A DNA stretch of 64,000 nt from Isoetes taiwanensis (GCA_021234155.1 JAJEKV010000109.1:714252-778251); one strand, 5' to 3'; counted from the first letter of the stretch, positions 45,829 to 57,454 are shown. Translations and numbers: made by a program. Notes: generated from the letters alone by a model not told the origin.

Positions 45829-48169
45829 AAGATATGAAGAAAGCAAGGATTTAATAAGAGAAAAGGCAAGGACGTTGTTCACAGGTTTGGAAGGAGAAAT
45901 CACCAGAGCAAACAGGCTAGAATAGGTAAATTAACCGATCTGTGTAGTAAAATGAGAAATGAAAAATCGACAGAGAATGAAGAGGATGCTTTTGTACTAT
46001 GCTGGCAGCGGGCCAGGGATACCTCTTCAGGCCAATCAGGGGAGCGCCGATCCGAGATAAATCAAGGCCAATTTCAAAGAAATAGAAGAGACTTACAATG
46101 CCCAAAGCAACAGATCTCTTATGCAACGGATCTCTTATGGAGCCAATACTGAATTTCTGCCAAAACCTTGATGCCTCTGTTAAACCCTCGTCTGCATCTG
46201 TACAGCCAGAAGTTCCTATCAGACCGATATAGCCAGGGAAGCTTCTCCTGTTGCTGAATCCATATGCTTCAGTGGTAACTCCTGCAAGGGATCTCACGAA
46301 GGGACCGAGCTCCAAGAAGAGGCCAGACCCAGCCAGAAGTACTGGGCAAAAGTAGAGGTTCGTCAAGACTGGCCGGCTGCCATGGCCGGGGGGTTCACTC
46401 AGTAAAAATCGTAGAAAACATGTGAGTGTATGGGAGGGGGTTTTTTTGGGGTCAAAATCGTACCCCTATATGGGAGGGGGTATTTTTCTTGCTTGTATTC
46501 CGTATATATATATAAGAGAAATATGGTAGGGGTATATAAAATATGATGTATATTTTCTTAGGAAATTTTCGTATAAGGGATAATTTTTCTTAATCCTATG
46601 CACGCACATGCCATATAGACTTTACATTAGGTGCACCCCCCGGGCTGCCATGATGTCGGCTGCCATGCCAACGTCCATGCTATGTAGTATAGCTGCCGGA
46701 TTTTTTGTGTCTCAAGTAGGCCGTTTCTTATAATAACTATGAAAACCTAAGCGGGGGATCGTGGGGGAATGTGCTCTGAGAGGCGGTCCGCAGCGTCTTT
46801 GTCGAATCTTTTGCTACTGCTTTCTTGATGCTACCACCTACATCCGCTCACATGAGGAGGTCCTCGGGGCTTAGGCGCTCAGGCGGCGCTCGGCAAGGGT
46901 AAGGTACTTTCCCATGGGCCCAAAACCTTGGGATTTCTTCAGGCCCGGATTACGCATGCCATGTTCTCATGAAGACCTCACCTTGCTCGGCTCAGGTTTT
47001 CGACCTTGATTAAAAGTAAGATGTCGACAATTCTTTTTGCCCAGGTCAAGACCTGGGTAGGGTAACAACCGGTCTAGCCGGTTTAGATTCTGGATATCAG
47101 AATACCTGGACCTTAGAATACTTGCATTTGACCCTTCGGTCAGATTCAAAGTTCATGCTAGAGCAGCCGGATCCTGGAGCTATCGGTCTCCAGGTTTGTG
47201 CCTCCATGAGAAAGTGGCAATTTAGGGTCCACTTTGGCTTTGCCACGATCTTGCCATGTAAGCACTCAAATCCAGGTCAGAGGGGTCCATGGGAAAGCAC
47301 CCTAAGGTATGCGCATAAGGGTGGCCAATGCATACCATTTATTTGGAGATCGCCTGAAAACTTTTGACTGCATATGAGCATGGACAACAAATGGAAAATA
47401 TATGCAAAGTTTGCTCACATGAATTTGATGTATAATTAAGGTCAGGGGGTAGATATCTCACTTTTTTCCTTCCTCTTGCTATAATCCATGTTTCAGAAAT
47501 TTAACAACGCATGAAGGCATTGCGCAGTACAATACTCAACATAGCATCATTCCAACCTAGATATTGCATAACACATTGTCCTTTGAAGCATCTTGATTAT
47601 GGCAAATGCATTTGTGTTTTACTTCGAAAGGGCTTTTAAGACTTGGTGCTGCACTAGCTTGAACAACACACAAAGCATCCCATCTTTCGATTGTCCACCG
47701 CGCCGTCACTTTTAGCTCAATGTCATACAAATGGAATTGTTCCTTTTGACATTTGGCAGATATAGTGCTCTAGCATTTTATATGCCTGGCTCTTTTATGT
47801 TCATTACCAATTGCTTGAAAAACCTCTTCAATGTGAATTACATTGAATATCTACCCAAAATTTGTACTATTATAAATGTATTTTTGAATATCCATTTGGC
47901 TTTAAAAGGTATGAATTAGTATGGTATATGCTTAGAACCAAATACTTTCATCATTCATACCGAAAAGAATGCTAGAACATAAAAAAGCTACCAGTGCAGA
48001 CTCTTTAACATGATATTATTGCTAACGGGCACAAAAAAAAGCACAGTGAAGACTCTTTTAACATGATACTATTGTTGATGGGCATTCAATACTACTGTGA
48101 TCTCTTCAAGCTGAATCATGCTAATGGGCACTTAATACCATTGTCTATTCTTCAAGCTAAATTACAATT
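45829..48169. other. No supported gene
   Basis: The minus-strand frame at 46366-45917 (about 149 codons, partly hydrophobic) has no domain. It may be 5' sequence of the half-LINE. At 46430-46500 a 45-bp unit (TATGGGAGGGGGT...) occurs twice. A moderately GC-rich patch at 46750-46930 and the rest show nothing I can name. Confidence 0.35.
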
Positions 48170-48215
48170 ACAAGAAATTTATCGCGGCGGCCAAGGCTGC
48201 CGCGAACATCTCTTT
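48170..48215. repeat. GC-rich hairpin with CACTA-like arms, left copy
   Basis: ACAAGAAATTTATCGCGGCGG, a short loop, then CTGCCGCGAACATCTCTTTA. The outer arms (ACAAGAAATTT / reverse of AACATCTCTTT) and the inner GCGGC/GCCGC arms pair imperfectly. A near-identical hairpin is at 50349-50392. CTACAAGAAA-type ends are known from CACTA (En/Spm) elements, but the CACT bases themselves are not present here. Confidence 0.55.
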
Positions 48216-50348
48216 AGTTCCAAATTTGTGACATCGAATTTAATATGAATGTTTAATCCCTGATAAAAATACTCAACAAAGCAAAAATTGTTGCTGATCC
48301 TGGCAAATGAAAAACATGAATGACTTCACCGTGGCAAAGTGTAAAGCAAATAATGGTTCATAATAATAGCCTTCTCTACTATAGGTACATCTGTTACATG
48401 TTTTAGTTATACAACAGTGGCTTCACTATAAAGTTAGAACATCTTTTTATTCTCTTTCAAATGTGTTTTAAGTCAAATTCCAAAGGATTGCAATTGAGAC
48501 AACATCGATAATGATGTATTTACTTACATGTAGATGTCCCCATGAAATGGTATATTGTTCTTTTATCCTTTGAAAAGCTCGTTTACAATCAACGTCATCA
48601 TCCAATCCGAGGGCTGAGATCAAGGATTACCTTTGGTTGATAATGGGACCTCTAAACGCCCTCAACAAATGCATTCATGGCTTATTCATTCCTGAAGGAT
48701 TTGATCCGATTGAAGCGAGCAGTTGCACTAAATCAATCAAGCTCATGCCATTGACTATCGGGGTCCCAAATGAACTTGGCCTGCAAGTTTCAGGGAAAAC
48801 CATGCACTGCAAGAAATCTCAGATCTGGGCCCTGCTCCACTAATAGATCGTGATGGACAACTTGGTTTTATAGAATAGTTTGTTTTTATAATAGATTTAA
48901 AGGCAAAAAAAGAAGCTATTGCCATAGAGAGAAGCCTGATACCAAGAGTTAACTACTGCAAAGAAGATCAACATGTTCATGCTTCTACTCGTAGAAATTC
49001 TACAAAAATCTAGCATGGTCATTTTCAAGCGAGCCAGCTAGCAAAATGAGTATCTGAACCGCAAGATTGCGTGACTCTCTGCCAGATTGTCCACTGCCAC
49101 CATCTGCACATAGAGCGTTAAAGCCAGAAGAAGTAATATGTGGAAAGAGGAAAAATTCTAGGGGTCCCTACGTTGCACATCTGCCATTGAAGCCGAATAT
49201 CTTAATGCTAAATCCTAAGAGGGAAGAAATGAATCACAAAAACAATTCTTGTGTTGCTTAATCTATTGCATTGTTTTCTAAAGCCCAGTCCTGTACTGCT
49301 TAAAAAAACCGATTTTGAGACTTCAACAAAATTGGTTCTAAGAGAGCTTACCGTTTTATCCATGCCCTCCTCGTTATTTATGAGCGAGGATTTCAAGTCA
49401 GATATGCATTGTTGCACCTTAAGACTAAAATCCTTCATCGCCAGAGGATCACTATTTCTTAAACCCATTAGACAGGCTGCGCCAAGGTTTTAAATAACAA
49501 GCTTAAAAATAATGCTCACACACACAAGCTAAGGAAGAAATGGGAGCAAGCAACGCTTACATTGCAGCAATACATCAAGCTCTTTGAAACGACTTGAAAG
49601 ATTCCCCAACAAATCATAAATTAAATCACTGCATAACAGATTAAATATCAGCATGTCCATAAGCTTTTGACATCTATTTATTTTTCATAGAAATGTATGC
49701 ATCTGTGTGAATAGAGCGGAGAAACAGAGCTAATATATGCTGCACCATAATACAGCCTTGGGATGAAGCCAAATAGAATCTGGCAGTGGCACCAAATAAA
49801 TACCAAACTCAGACATATGTTTGCTTCAGTCGCCGCCCTTCAGTATTCAAGAGTCAGATTGGATGGCTATGGCTTCGGATTGGATGGCCATGGCATCAAA
49901 TCGTTATTTTTCAAATATTGGGCAACGTAGCTTCTCCACTGCAAGAAACAACCTCTTTGTTTACCTCTGTTTGCCGATGCATCGCACAGATCAAAGCAGA
50001 GCATTGGATAGAGAAGCAGGATCTCTTTCGCCTCTTCCTCTGGTAGCAGGATTTAACCGGCAGACAACATCTGACGGTAAGAGAGCGATATGATCCGCCC
50101 AATCTAATCCAACATACCTATGTGTTCGTTGCAACGACAGGGCTTCAACTGAGGTCAAGCATACCCGCCATCGCCAAACAGCTAGGCGTCCAAGTCGCAG
50201 GAGGAGATTCTGAATAGAAAAATTACTTGGCATAAAAATGTGAGATTAGATTGCGTCGCAGAAATATTAGCGAGGGACACAAGAAAAAAGGAAAATTACA
50301 AACTGCTTTATATATGTAGAGATAAATTTTATGTCAAGCTTAGCTAAT
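48216..50348. mobile_element. Possible gene-carrying (Pack-type) element between two hairpins
   Basis: The hairpins at 48170 and 50349 bracket 2.1 kb that holds an isolated, spliced-phase fragment of a conserved host gene (49628-49352) and no transposase. This arrangement suggests a transposon that captured a gene fragment. The hairpins could equally be two independent tiny insertions. No target-site duplication was identified. Confidence 0.3.
49352..49628 (-). pseudogene. Two exons of a NOM1/SGD1-type nucleolar MIF4G protein
   Basis: Exon A (49628-49561) follows TTATGCAG and encodes DLIYDLLGNLSSRFKELDVL plus LQ. Exon B (49476-49352) follows GGCGCAG, restores the phase through a split Ser codon, and encodes 41 residues including NSDPLAMKDFSLKVQQCISD, ending at ACG|GTAAGC. 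The pattern SDLIYDLL ... ELDV(L) ... LR..DP.AMKDF...VQ ..(I/V)..LK is that of the MIF4G domain in NOM1/SGD1 proteins, which act in 40S ribosome maturation in the nucleolus. I found neither the preceding exons nor the next conserved block on this strand. It is therefore a fragment, despite intact splice sites and frame. The family assignment is from memory of the motif and could be wrong. Confidence 0.6.
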
Positions 50349-50392
50349 ACAAGAAATTTATCGCGGCGGAGGCCGCCGCGAACATTTCTCTT
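50349..50392. repeat. GC-rich hairpin with CACTA-like arms, right copy
   Basis: ACAAGAAATTTATCGCGGCGG, AG, then GCCGCCGCGAACATTTCTCTT. It is the same orientation and nearly the same sequence as 48170-48215, with a shorter loop and a better inner stem (GCGGCGGAGGCCGCCGC). Confidence 0.6.
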
Positions 50393-50517
50393 CAACTATC
50401 TCGTCTACATGTCCAAAAACATACATGATTTGGACCTGCATTTTCGCATCTTGTGTTCTAGAAGAAAATAATGTGTGATTAAGAAGTGAGAACGTAAAGT
50501 TATTGCCTTTCCAAACC

Positions 50518-52587
50518 TGTGAAACTAGACCCATTATATTTATTGACGAACATCTATTAATACGATGTACACACTCGGATTAGAGATATCTTTGTCTCCC
50601 CATGAGTATACGAAATCAACACCATATAGTATTCCGCTTGAAATCTTATAGTATTTTGCGAATCTTGTTATACAGTATAGCAAATTTTGTACTTGCATAC
50701 CCCACAAACGAGGAACTTTACGTACGGTGTAGATTAAGGAATAAGGGGTGAATATGCCTATCCAACAGCTCTCGTTGCCCAGAGTCACCCCCCCTGTGAA
50801 TATGCACCCAAACCAAAGGGGAGGGGGATTTTAATTTAAATCTTTTGGACCCAATGGTTGTGTTAATTAATGTCAATGGTAGTTATGTGTTGGTTGTTAA
50901 TGTCAATGGTTGTTATGTGTTGGTTTTTATGTGTTGAGGGATTTAATTTTTATATGTTGGATGTTAATGGTTTGTGTTGCAAAAAAAAAAATTTACAAAA
51001 TACTTGCTAGGGTCTAATCTAGCAAATACTATACTTCAAGAACTAAACCTAGTTAGAAATTGAGAATTTGTCTGTCCTGGTTTAAACCAGGCCCACGTCC
51101 TTCATCTGGCATACACATATGGTGAGGTGTTACCCCTAGCATTCTCTAGTAAAAGCCAAATTAAAGGTTCACATAGTAGAGGGCTGAGATTCCAAACCCC
51201 AAGACTATGCAGCCCCAACGCATTGGCCCAAATACATGATACAGCATTACACCTAGCATTCTCTCGTCAAGGCCAAATTACTGGTTCACATAGTAGAGGG
51301 CTGAGATTCCAAACCCCATGACAATGTAGCCCCAAAGCAGTGGCACAGAATATGGCAAGGCATTACACCAAGAATTCTACAACAGTAAATAATTTGTGGG
51401 ATAAGCTGCCGCAAGGTGTTATTCCCAAGGTAAATTACTAGTTAAAGTCATGTAGAGGGAGTACACAGTAGGGAGCTGAATCTTCAAACCCCAATACTAA
51501 GTAACCCCACACTTGACTCACAGATATATCAACAAAGCATTGAACGTTTAAATAAATAAATAAACTCTACTATAGTGCAATGAACATTTACAGTCAGGGT
51601 TTAAATAGACGTGTTTTTTCAAAGTAAATTACTAGTAAAAGTCATGTACTGGGAGCCAATGGTTAGTTATGTGTTGGTTGTTAATGTCAATGGTAGTTAT
51701 GTGTTGGTTGTTATGTGTTGGTTGTTATGTGTTGAGGGATTTAATTTTTATATGTTGGATGTTAATGGTTTGTGTTGCAAAAAAAAGAAATTACAAAATA
51801 CTTGCTAGGGTCTAATCTAGCAAATACTATACTTCAAGAACTAAACCTAGTTAGAAATTGAGAATTTGTCTGTCCTGGTTTAAACCAGGCCCATGTCCTT
51901 CATCTGGCATACACATATGGTGAGGTATTACCCCTAGCATTCTCTAGTAAAGGCCAAATTAAAGGTTCACATAGTAGAGGGCTGAGATTCCAAACCCCAA
52001 GACTATGAAGCCCCAAAGCATTGGCCCAAATACATGATACAGCATTACACGTAGCATTCTCTCGTCAAGGCCAAATTACTGGTTCACATAGTAGAGGGCT
52101 GAGATTCCAAACCCCATGACAATGTAGCCCCAAAGCAGTGGCACAGAATATGGCAAGGCATTACACCAAGAATTCTACAACAGTAAATAATTTGTGGGAT
52201 AAGCTGCCGCAAGGTGTTATTCCCAAGGTAAATTACTAGTTAAAGTCATGTAGAGGGAGTACACAGTAGGGAGCTGAATCTTCAAACCCCAATACTAAGT
52301 AACCCCACACTTGACTCACAGATATATCAACAAAGCATTGAACGTTTAAATAAATAAATAAACTCTACTATAGTGCAATGAACATTTAGAGTCAGGGTTT
52401 AAATAGACGTGTTTTTTCAGAGTAAATTACTAGTAAAAGTCATGTACTGGGAGCCAATGGTAGTTATGTGTTGGTTGTTAATGTCAATGGTAGTTATGTG
52501 TTGGTTGTTAATGTCAATGGTTGTTATGTGTTGGTTGTTATGTGTTGAGGGATTTAATTTTGGCCCCTTCGGGCCTTAGGGATGTCA
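50518..52587 (-). mobile_element. LTR of the Ty3/gypsy family, enlarged by tandem duplication
   Basis: Read on the minus strand, this begins TGACATCCCTAAGGCCCGAAGGGGCC-like at 52587, directly after a G-rich polypurine tract (52612-52588). Near 50820-50690 it has the same sequence as the 5' LTR of the element at 29747: TTTGGTTTGGGTGCATATTC, ACACCGTACGTAAAGTTCCT and TGGGGTATGCAAGTACAAAA. It may end at 50518 (...TTTCACA). Between the two parts a block of about 800 bp is present twice (TGAGGGATTTAATTTTTATA at 50935 and 51733, with a third start at 52546). Inside each block a 117-bp unit (GGGCTGAGATTCCAAACCCC at 51181 and 51298) is also repeated. No internal retrotransposon coding region adjoins it. 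Confidence 0.65.
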
Positions 52588-52612
52588 ACCCCCCCCCCCT
52601 CCCCCCCTCTCG

Positions 52613-53265
52613 GTGTGACAAAAATTTTAGAATTCAAACCAGAAAAAAAACTAGAATTCATTTGAGGCTTTCATCACCTGTAGCTTTTGAATTTCATCAC
52701 AATAAAACAAATAAAACATAAGTAAAATTTACCATAAAGATAGAGCAGATTGATCCTATTATTCTGAAAGTCATAAAGTTTGCAACACCCATACATAAAC
52801 ATTTTTCAACTGGAATTTAACAGCAGCCTTTGGCATCCATGGATTCTTGTGGTGAGAAACCAAAGTGGGAAACTTTTCTGCTTGTTAGCACAAGGATCTA
52901 GAAGCCTTGGAATTTGCTTAATAACTGCCTCAAAATCTAAAAATGCATGGTAATTTTTTGCAAGCTTCATACGGAATGAGCCATAAAACAATATCCAATA
53001 GCACAATCATGTATTAATCAGCTGGTAGGATGTGAAAGCCTACCAAACCCGGCCGAAAAATTGCTGTTTTAGCGTAGATAACTTAACCAAATATATCCAT
53101 ATCATACACTATCAAAAAGATATCGGAGAGAGCTTTCCAACGCAATAAAAATCATCTCAAACAGAGCTCTAGATCGAAAGTTATGATAAGAAATGTGTTG
53201 CCGGCGGGGAAACTGCACTACATGCGCCCTTCATGTGCCCATTATGCACCACACACACAAAAAGA
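52613..53265. other. No supported gene
   Basis: AT-rich sequence upstream (on the minus strand) of the polypurine tract. No gag, pol or other domain is visible on either strand. Confidence 0.4.
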
Positions 53266-53415
53266 GGGCTTTTGTTGTGAGCCATTGGTTGTTGACCATT
53301 ATGCACCACACGCACAAAAAAAAGGGCTTTTGTTGTGAGCCATTGGTTGTTGACCATTCACCACACGCACAAAAAAAAGGGCTTTTGTTGTGAGCCATTG
53401 GTTGTTGACCATTGA
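53266..53415 (+). repeat. Three-copy tandem repeat of 55-58 bp
   Basis: GGGCTTTTGTTGTGAGCCAT and GGTTGTTGACCATT recur at 53266, 53324 and 53379, separated by CACCACACGCACAAAAA-type linkers that shorten from copy to copy. A final half copy ends at the A9 run near 53420. Confidence 0.8.
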
Positions 53416-54618
53416 AAAAAAAAGGGCTAAAATCAATGGCTCAGAAATGGTGCACTCTAGATGTACGCACTAGTACATCCATTTGAATATATCACGGAAT
53501 CATGGGAAAACCTTAGTGAAAAGCGTACAAAAACACAAAGAAAACCCCCTGTTATTATGCTACATATTTGGAACTATAAATGGTTCGTAGATAGCATTCG
53601 ATGTGACGAATTTCTAACAACACGTATATGTTGTTATATTAATCTAGTTCTTAGACGTTAAACCAGCAAGGCTAGTGTTGCAAAATAGTGGTCTAAAGCT
53701 TTTCTTAGTTTTTTCAATGATTCCTTGATGTCTTATAGATCATTACAACTTTCCTATTCAAACAACTCAAATCTCCCTTCCCTTTGAATTCCTCTCACCC
53801 CATGTCCAAGACTTCCCAGATGCAAGCCCTTGTTGAAAAATGTTGCTAAATTATTTCATTATCTACATTTTTCTCTAACTTATTATATGTCTAGAGTAAC
53901 AAAATTTAAGTGCATATGATACTTGGTGCAAAACTTATCGCTGTTAGTGTTGGACGTGTTTTTCCACTTGCATGTGTAAATAGATGGTCGCAATTAGAAC
54001 ATATAGCCTAGAGATCTTTGATTGTTGTTTCGGATTTTCTATCAACTTTGAAATATTTATAGGTCGAACCTAGTAGGAATGCCCATACTTGAGAACCTAG
54101 TATAAACAAAAAGGGACAACCACATAGTCGAGTTTGATTCCACCAGTAGATTAATGCCTAGACGAACAGAAGACCAAGGGCGTCTGGACGCCAATAATCT
54201 GACCTTTTGAAAAGGGATGTTGATTCTAGGGTGAGAATTTGTATACGGCCATGATCTCTTCCAATGATTTGGGAACTGATATTGCAAGAGAATATACTTT
54301 GAATTTTTATGGCAGGTAATTCTAATAGGTAAAAGTATGGACGTCCATGCATCCATACTGTGGGCGCAATAGATTAACAAACAAACAGAAAAATACACAA
54401 AACATATGTGGTCCCATGTATGGTACATAAAAACACGACAAAGATGTATGTATGGACATGATGTACGTGTCAACAAATTATAGGTGATCATAGAACCAAT
54501 GGAAGAAGAGGATTCCTGGTGATTTTGAGAATCTATAATCCGGTCAGTGACAGCCTGTAAATTTAGGAAGCCTCTTTTCGACGCCGACAATTCGTATGTT
54601 GTAGACCTTGATGTATAA
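53416..54618. other. No firmly supported gene; one long minus-strand open frame
   Basis: Minus 54590-54057 is open for about 177 codons, which is unusual in such AT-rich DNA. It has no ATG at its start, no recognisable domain, and a composition (many Ser, Arg, Ile, Tyr) that does not look selected. I give it low weight. Nothing else is seen. Confidence 0.3.
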
Positions 54619-54722
54619 GGGAATGTTCACTTATGTGACATTCCTGGCATGGAAACCATGCCGACGCCGTTAGGTGGAGGCATGGTTGACATGCTAGGAA
54701 TGTCACATAAGTGAACATTCCC
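54619..54722. mobile_element. 104-bp foldback element
   Basis: GGGAATGTTCACTTATGTGA and six further bases (54619-54644) are exactly complementary to 54697-54722. Pairing continues for eight more bases with one mismatch. The loop is GGAAACC...GGAGGCATGG-type sequence. A partial relative (GGAATGTCACATAAATCCAGAATGTT) lies at 55115-55140. It looks like a young MITE-like foldback of unknown family with no clear target duplication. Confidence 0.75.
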
Positions 54723-55248
54723 GTTACGTGGAACCCAAATAGAAAATATTCTGCACAGAGCTTTTACTTTCTTTTTTGATCCCACTTCAGCTTTGATGAT
54801 GGCTTCATCGGCTTCTGCCCATCGGCTTCAGCTCTGACAATGGTTTGGAGGCGCAGGTGTGCTCATTTCTTGCTAAGATCTGCTAAGATCTTGCTAAAAA
54901 CAAGGTTTTCCAGAGTTCTTGAGCTGTTGGAGTCGGATCTTGACATGTAACAGAGACTTAGCTGCCGGTTCTTGAGCTGTCGGAGTCGGATCTTGACATG
55001 TAACAGGGACTTACCTACTGGATCTTGAGTTGCTGCAGGGCAAGGCGAAACCATAGCGGCAGGGCAAGAAAGGGCAGAATGTAACCTAAATTGCAAAGAA
55101 GAGCAGAATGTTACGGAATGTCACATAAATCCAGAATGTTGACTAGAATGTTAAACATAGATTCCGGGATTGAATTTTTGCCACGTGGCTAACACTCATT
55201 AGACGAGAAGGCAGAATATTTTCTATTTGGTTTTTACGTGATATAGAA

Positions 55249-55477
55249 CGGAATGGGGGAAGGCATTCTTGCTTCCCCCGACCGCAGAATCCGGTCCGCG
55301 GGCCACGGCTCCCGGATTCTCGCAGGTCGGGGAAGCAAGAATGCTCGACCCCATTCCGCTCTAACGACGTCAAGGTAAGATGAAAACCGGATTCTACAGG
55401 TTTGCTCAAGCCATTTGCCATTCTGCTGAAGAATGATCCAAGAAACAGACGAAATGCGCATCCACTTACCTTGACGT
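55249..55477. repeat. Large imperfect palindrome plus flanking 13-bp inverted repeat
   Basis: Arm 55249-55294 (CGGAATGGGGGAAGGCATTC, TTGCTTCCCCCGACCGCAGA, ATCCGG) pairs with 55312-55358 over about 46 bp with only a few mismatches around a 17-nt GC-rich loop. Next to it ACGTCAAGGTAAG (55367-55379) is inverted at 55465-55477. Together they suggest two nested or adjacent foldback elements. No coding potential. Confidence 0.75.
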
Positions 55478-56250
55478 TATACTATTCACAACCACACTAT
55501 TCCTTCTGGCAGTGGCTCTTTATCGTGGCACATTCTATATTCATGCGAACCTTAGCCCTGCATATTCGGCTGCGGACAATCAGATCGGACCTGCTCCTTC
55601 GCTGGGCTAGCAAAATCTGGTCCCTTTTCTCTTTAGAGAAAATAGCTTCTATTTAGTTATCTCCTTCTTTTAGAGGCGACCAGATCTTCTATTTTTCTTC
55701 AGAATCTTGCTACAGATTTCCTACTTTACATCATATCTTCCTCAAAAAAACCTTTTTAATATATTAGAGGGGCTGCGGCCATCTAATAAAGCCGAGAAGA
55801 GTCATTTACAGGCCATTTGGTAAAATATGCGGCCATCTATCGCTGGAAGGGCCGAATCCACATCTGGCTTACCTTTTTTCCTTTTTTACAGACCTTATAT
55901 ATTCGAGTCATCTGCTTGCTATCTGAAACAGCTCTGTGATGGCGGGATTGATCCTGTTAGCGATTAATCCGGCTGCTATAAGAAGAATGATCATGTTCGT
56001 GATTAATCCAGCTCCTAAGCCTTTGTGCACTTCGTTTGCCCAAATGTAAAGCAACGAAAAAGGAGCCCTATGCATTCAACAATGGCAGAATATAAATTGC
56101 AGATTCGGGCTCTGGTTTAGCCCCCGCAAATTTACCAAAGTACGGGATCAATCGGCCTCACTAGATGTGCCATTCGTTAAACGCGAACCCTTTCATTAGG
56201 GCTATTTTACCTTGAAGATAAGATGGCTCGGGATACTTTTACCCTTGATT
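55478..56250. other. No supported gene
   Basis: Mixed sequence without a domain. It leads into the GC-rich block before the candidate gene at 57032. Confidence 0.4.
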
Positions 56251-56383
56251 CGTGATCCGAGATAAATTTACCGATCCTCCGGGTCCCGGGTCTCTCCTCG
56301 ACGGGTCCGTTGGGGAGACCCCGCTGGAGGTACGGCAGACGCCACCGTCGGCTGGACCATCCCCCCGGCCCAAACCCCCGGTG

Positions 56384-56830
56384 CAATCGCGCGTTCGCCC
56401 CCTCAGAGATCCCCGCCTCCGGGATCATCCACGCGATCCCCTCCTCCGGGATCCCCACGGTCGCTGGCTGTTAACGGCGGACGATATCCGCCGAGGTGAT
56501 CCCCTCCTCCGGGATCCCTGGCACCCCGGACGTGGATCCCCTCCTCCGGATCACCGGCCGTGGGCGATAACAGCCAGACGCTATCCGCCCGAGGTGATCC
56601 CCACCTCGGGATCCGGGCACCCGGACGCGGATCCCTCCTCGGGATTACCCGCCGCTGGTCGATAACGGCGCCGGACGCTATCCGCCGAGGTGATCCCTCC
56701 TCCGGGATCCCCGCACCCCGGACGCGGATCCCCTCCTCCGGGATCACCCCCCCCGAGGCCGATAATCGGGGACGCTTATCCGCCGGTGGTGATCCTCCTC
56801 CGGGATCACCACGTCATTTGCCCCTGTGAT
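56384..56830 (+). repeat. 97-bp GC-rich tandem repeat, about four and a half units
   Basis: (G)ACG(A/C)TATCCGCC(G)AGGTGATC marks unit starts at 56481, 56578, 56675 and 56772, giving a period of exactly 97 bp each time. A partial unit stands before 56481. Each unit holds CCTCCTCCGGGATCCC dyads and many CpGs, making this the strongest CpG-rich block in the window apart from the right end. Unit differences are mostly one- to three-base gains or losses within C/G runs. It lies 200 bp upstream of the start codon at 57032. Confidence 0.85.
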
Positions 56831-57031
56831 TCCGGAGGCCAGTATATGAGAACGTTTGGACGGTGGAGATAGCGGCGTGGACTAATCAGGTGGTCCAAGT
56901 TTGAATTTTGCCAGCCCATGCACGGACAAACCAATACAATGAAAACACGTGGACGTTCTGAGACCACCCTCCGGGATCACCATCTGAGTGTGGTTCTTCC
57001 CTGTTGCGTGCTGATGTCGAAGTAGCGAGGC

Positions 57032-57454
57032 ATGGAGGAGGAGCGCAATGAGGCTGTGGCTCCGGCAGCTATGGACGAGTTAGAGGAGAAGAGAGAAGAG
57101 GTAAGTATTCTTTTTCATTCATAGCAAACTTCAAGGGCTTTAAACAAGCATTGTCATTTTGTGCTTAATGTTTTTTTTCCAGCTTAGGGCTGAAATACAG
57201 CCCGAAACACCTCCAAATGGCCTGTTTGATCATGGCAACTTACATTGGTATCATGAAGAGCATTTTGTACCTGATATTCAAGGGGATGGCCAGATGCTTG
57301 TTTGGACTTGCTACATCCATACAGACCGAGTCCAAGATTTCGTTCTTGGGGAGCAGAGGAATTGTGAAGCACCTGCCAATTTCTATCTAAGAAGTTCAGT
57401 GCCTGAGAGAGTGTTAAAAAGACCCTACAAGGATTCCTATATGACGTTGAAGAG
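57032..57454 (+). CDS. First two exons of an unrecognised gene
   Basis: An ATG at 57032 opens an acidic exon of 23 codons (MEEERNEAVAPAAMDELEEK...) ending GAG|GTAAGT at 57100. After an 82-nt intron with a T8CCAG acceptor, exon 2 (57183-57454) continues in phase for 90 codons: NGLFDHGNLHWYHEEHFVPD, QMLVWTCYIHTDRVQDFVLG, FYLRSSVPERVLKRPYKDSY, then AAGAG|GTATTG. The residue pattern (conserved-looking aromatics, Cys and His) suggests a folded domain, but I do not recognise the family. The Ty3/gypsy copy begins 220 bp downstream, so the rest of the gene is either far away beyond insertions or lost. Confidence 0.5.

Noticed and set aside
56207-56872. Arg/Pro/Gly-rich frames over the 97-bp repeat
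   Set aside because: 97 is not a multiple of three, so no frame is maintained across units. The repeat is non-coding.
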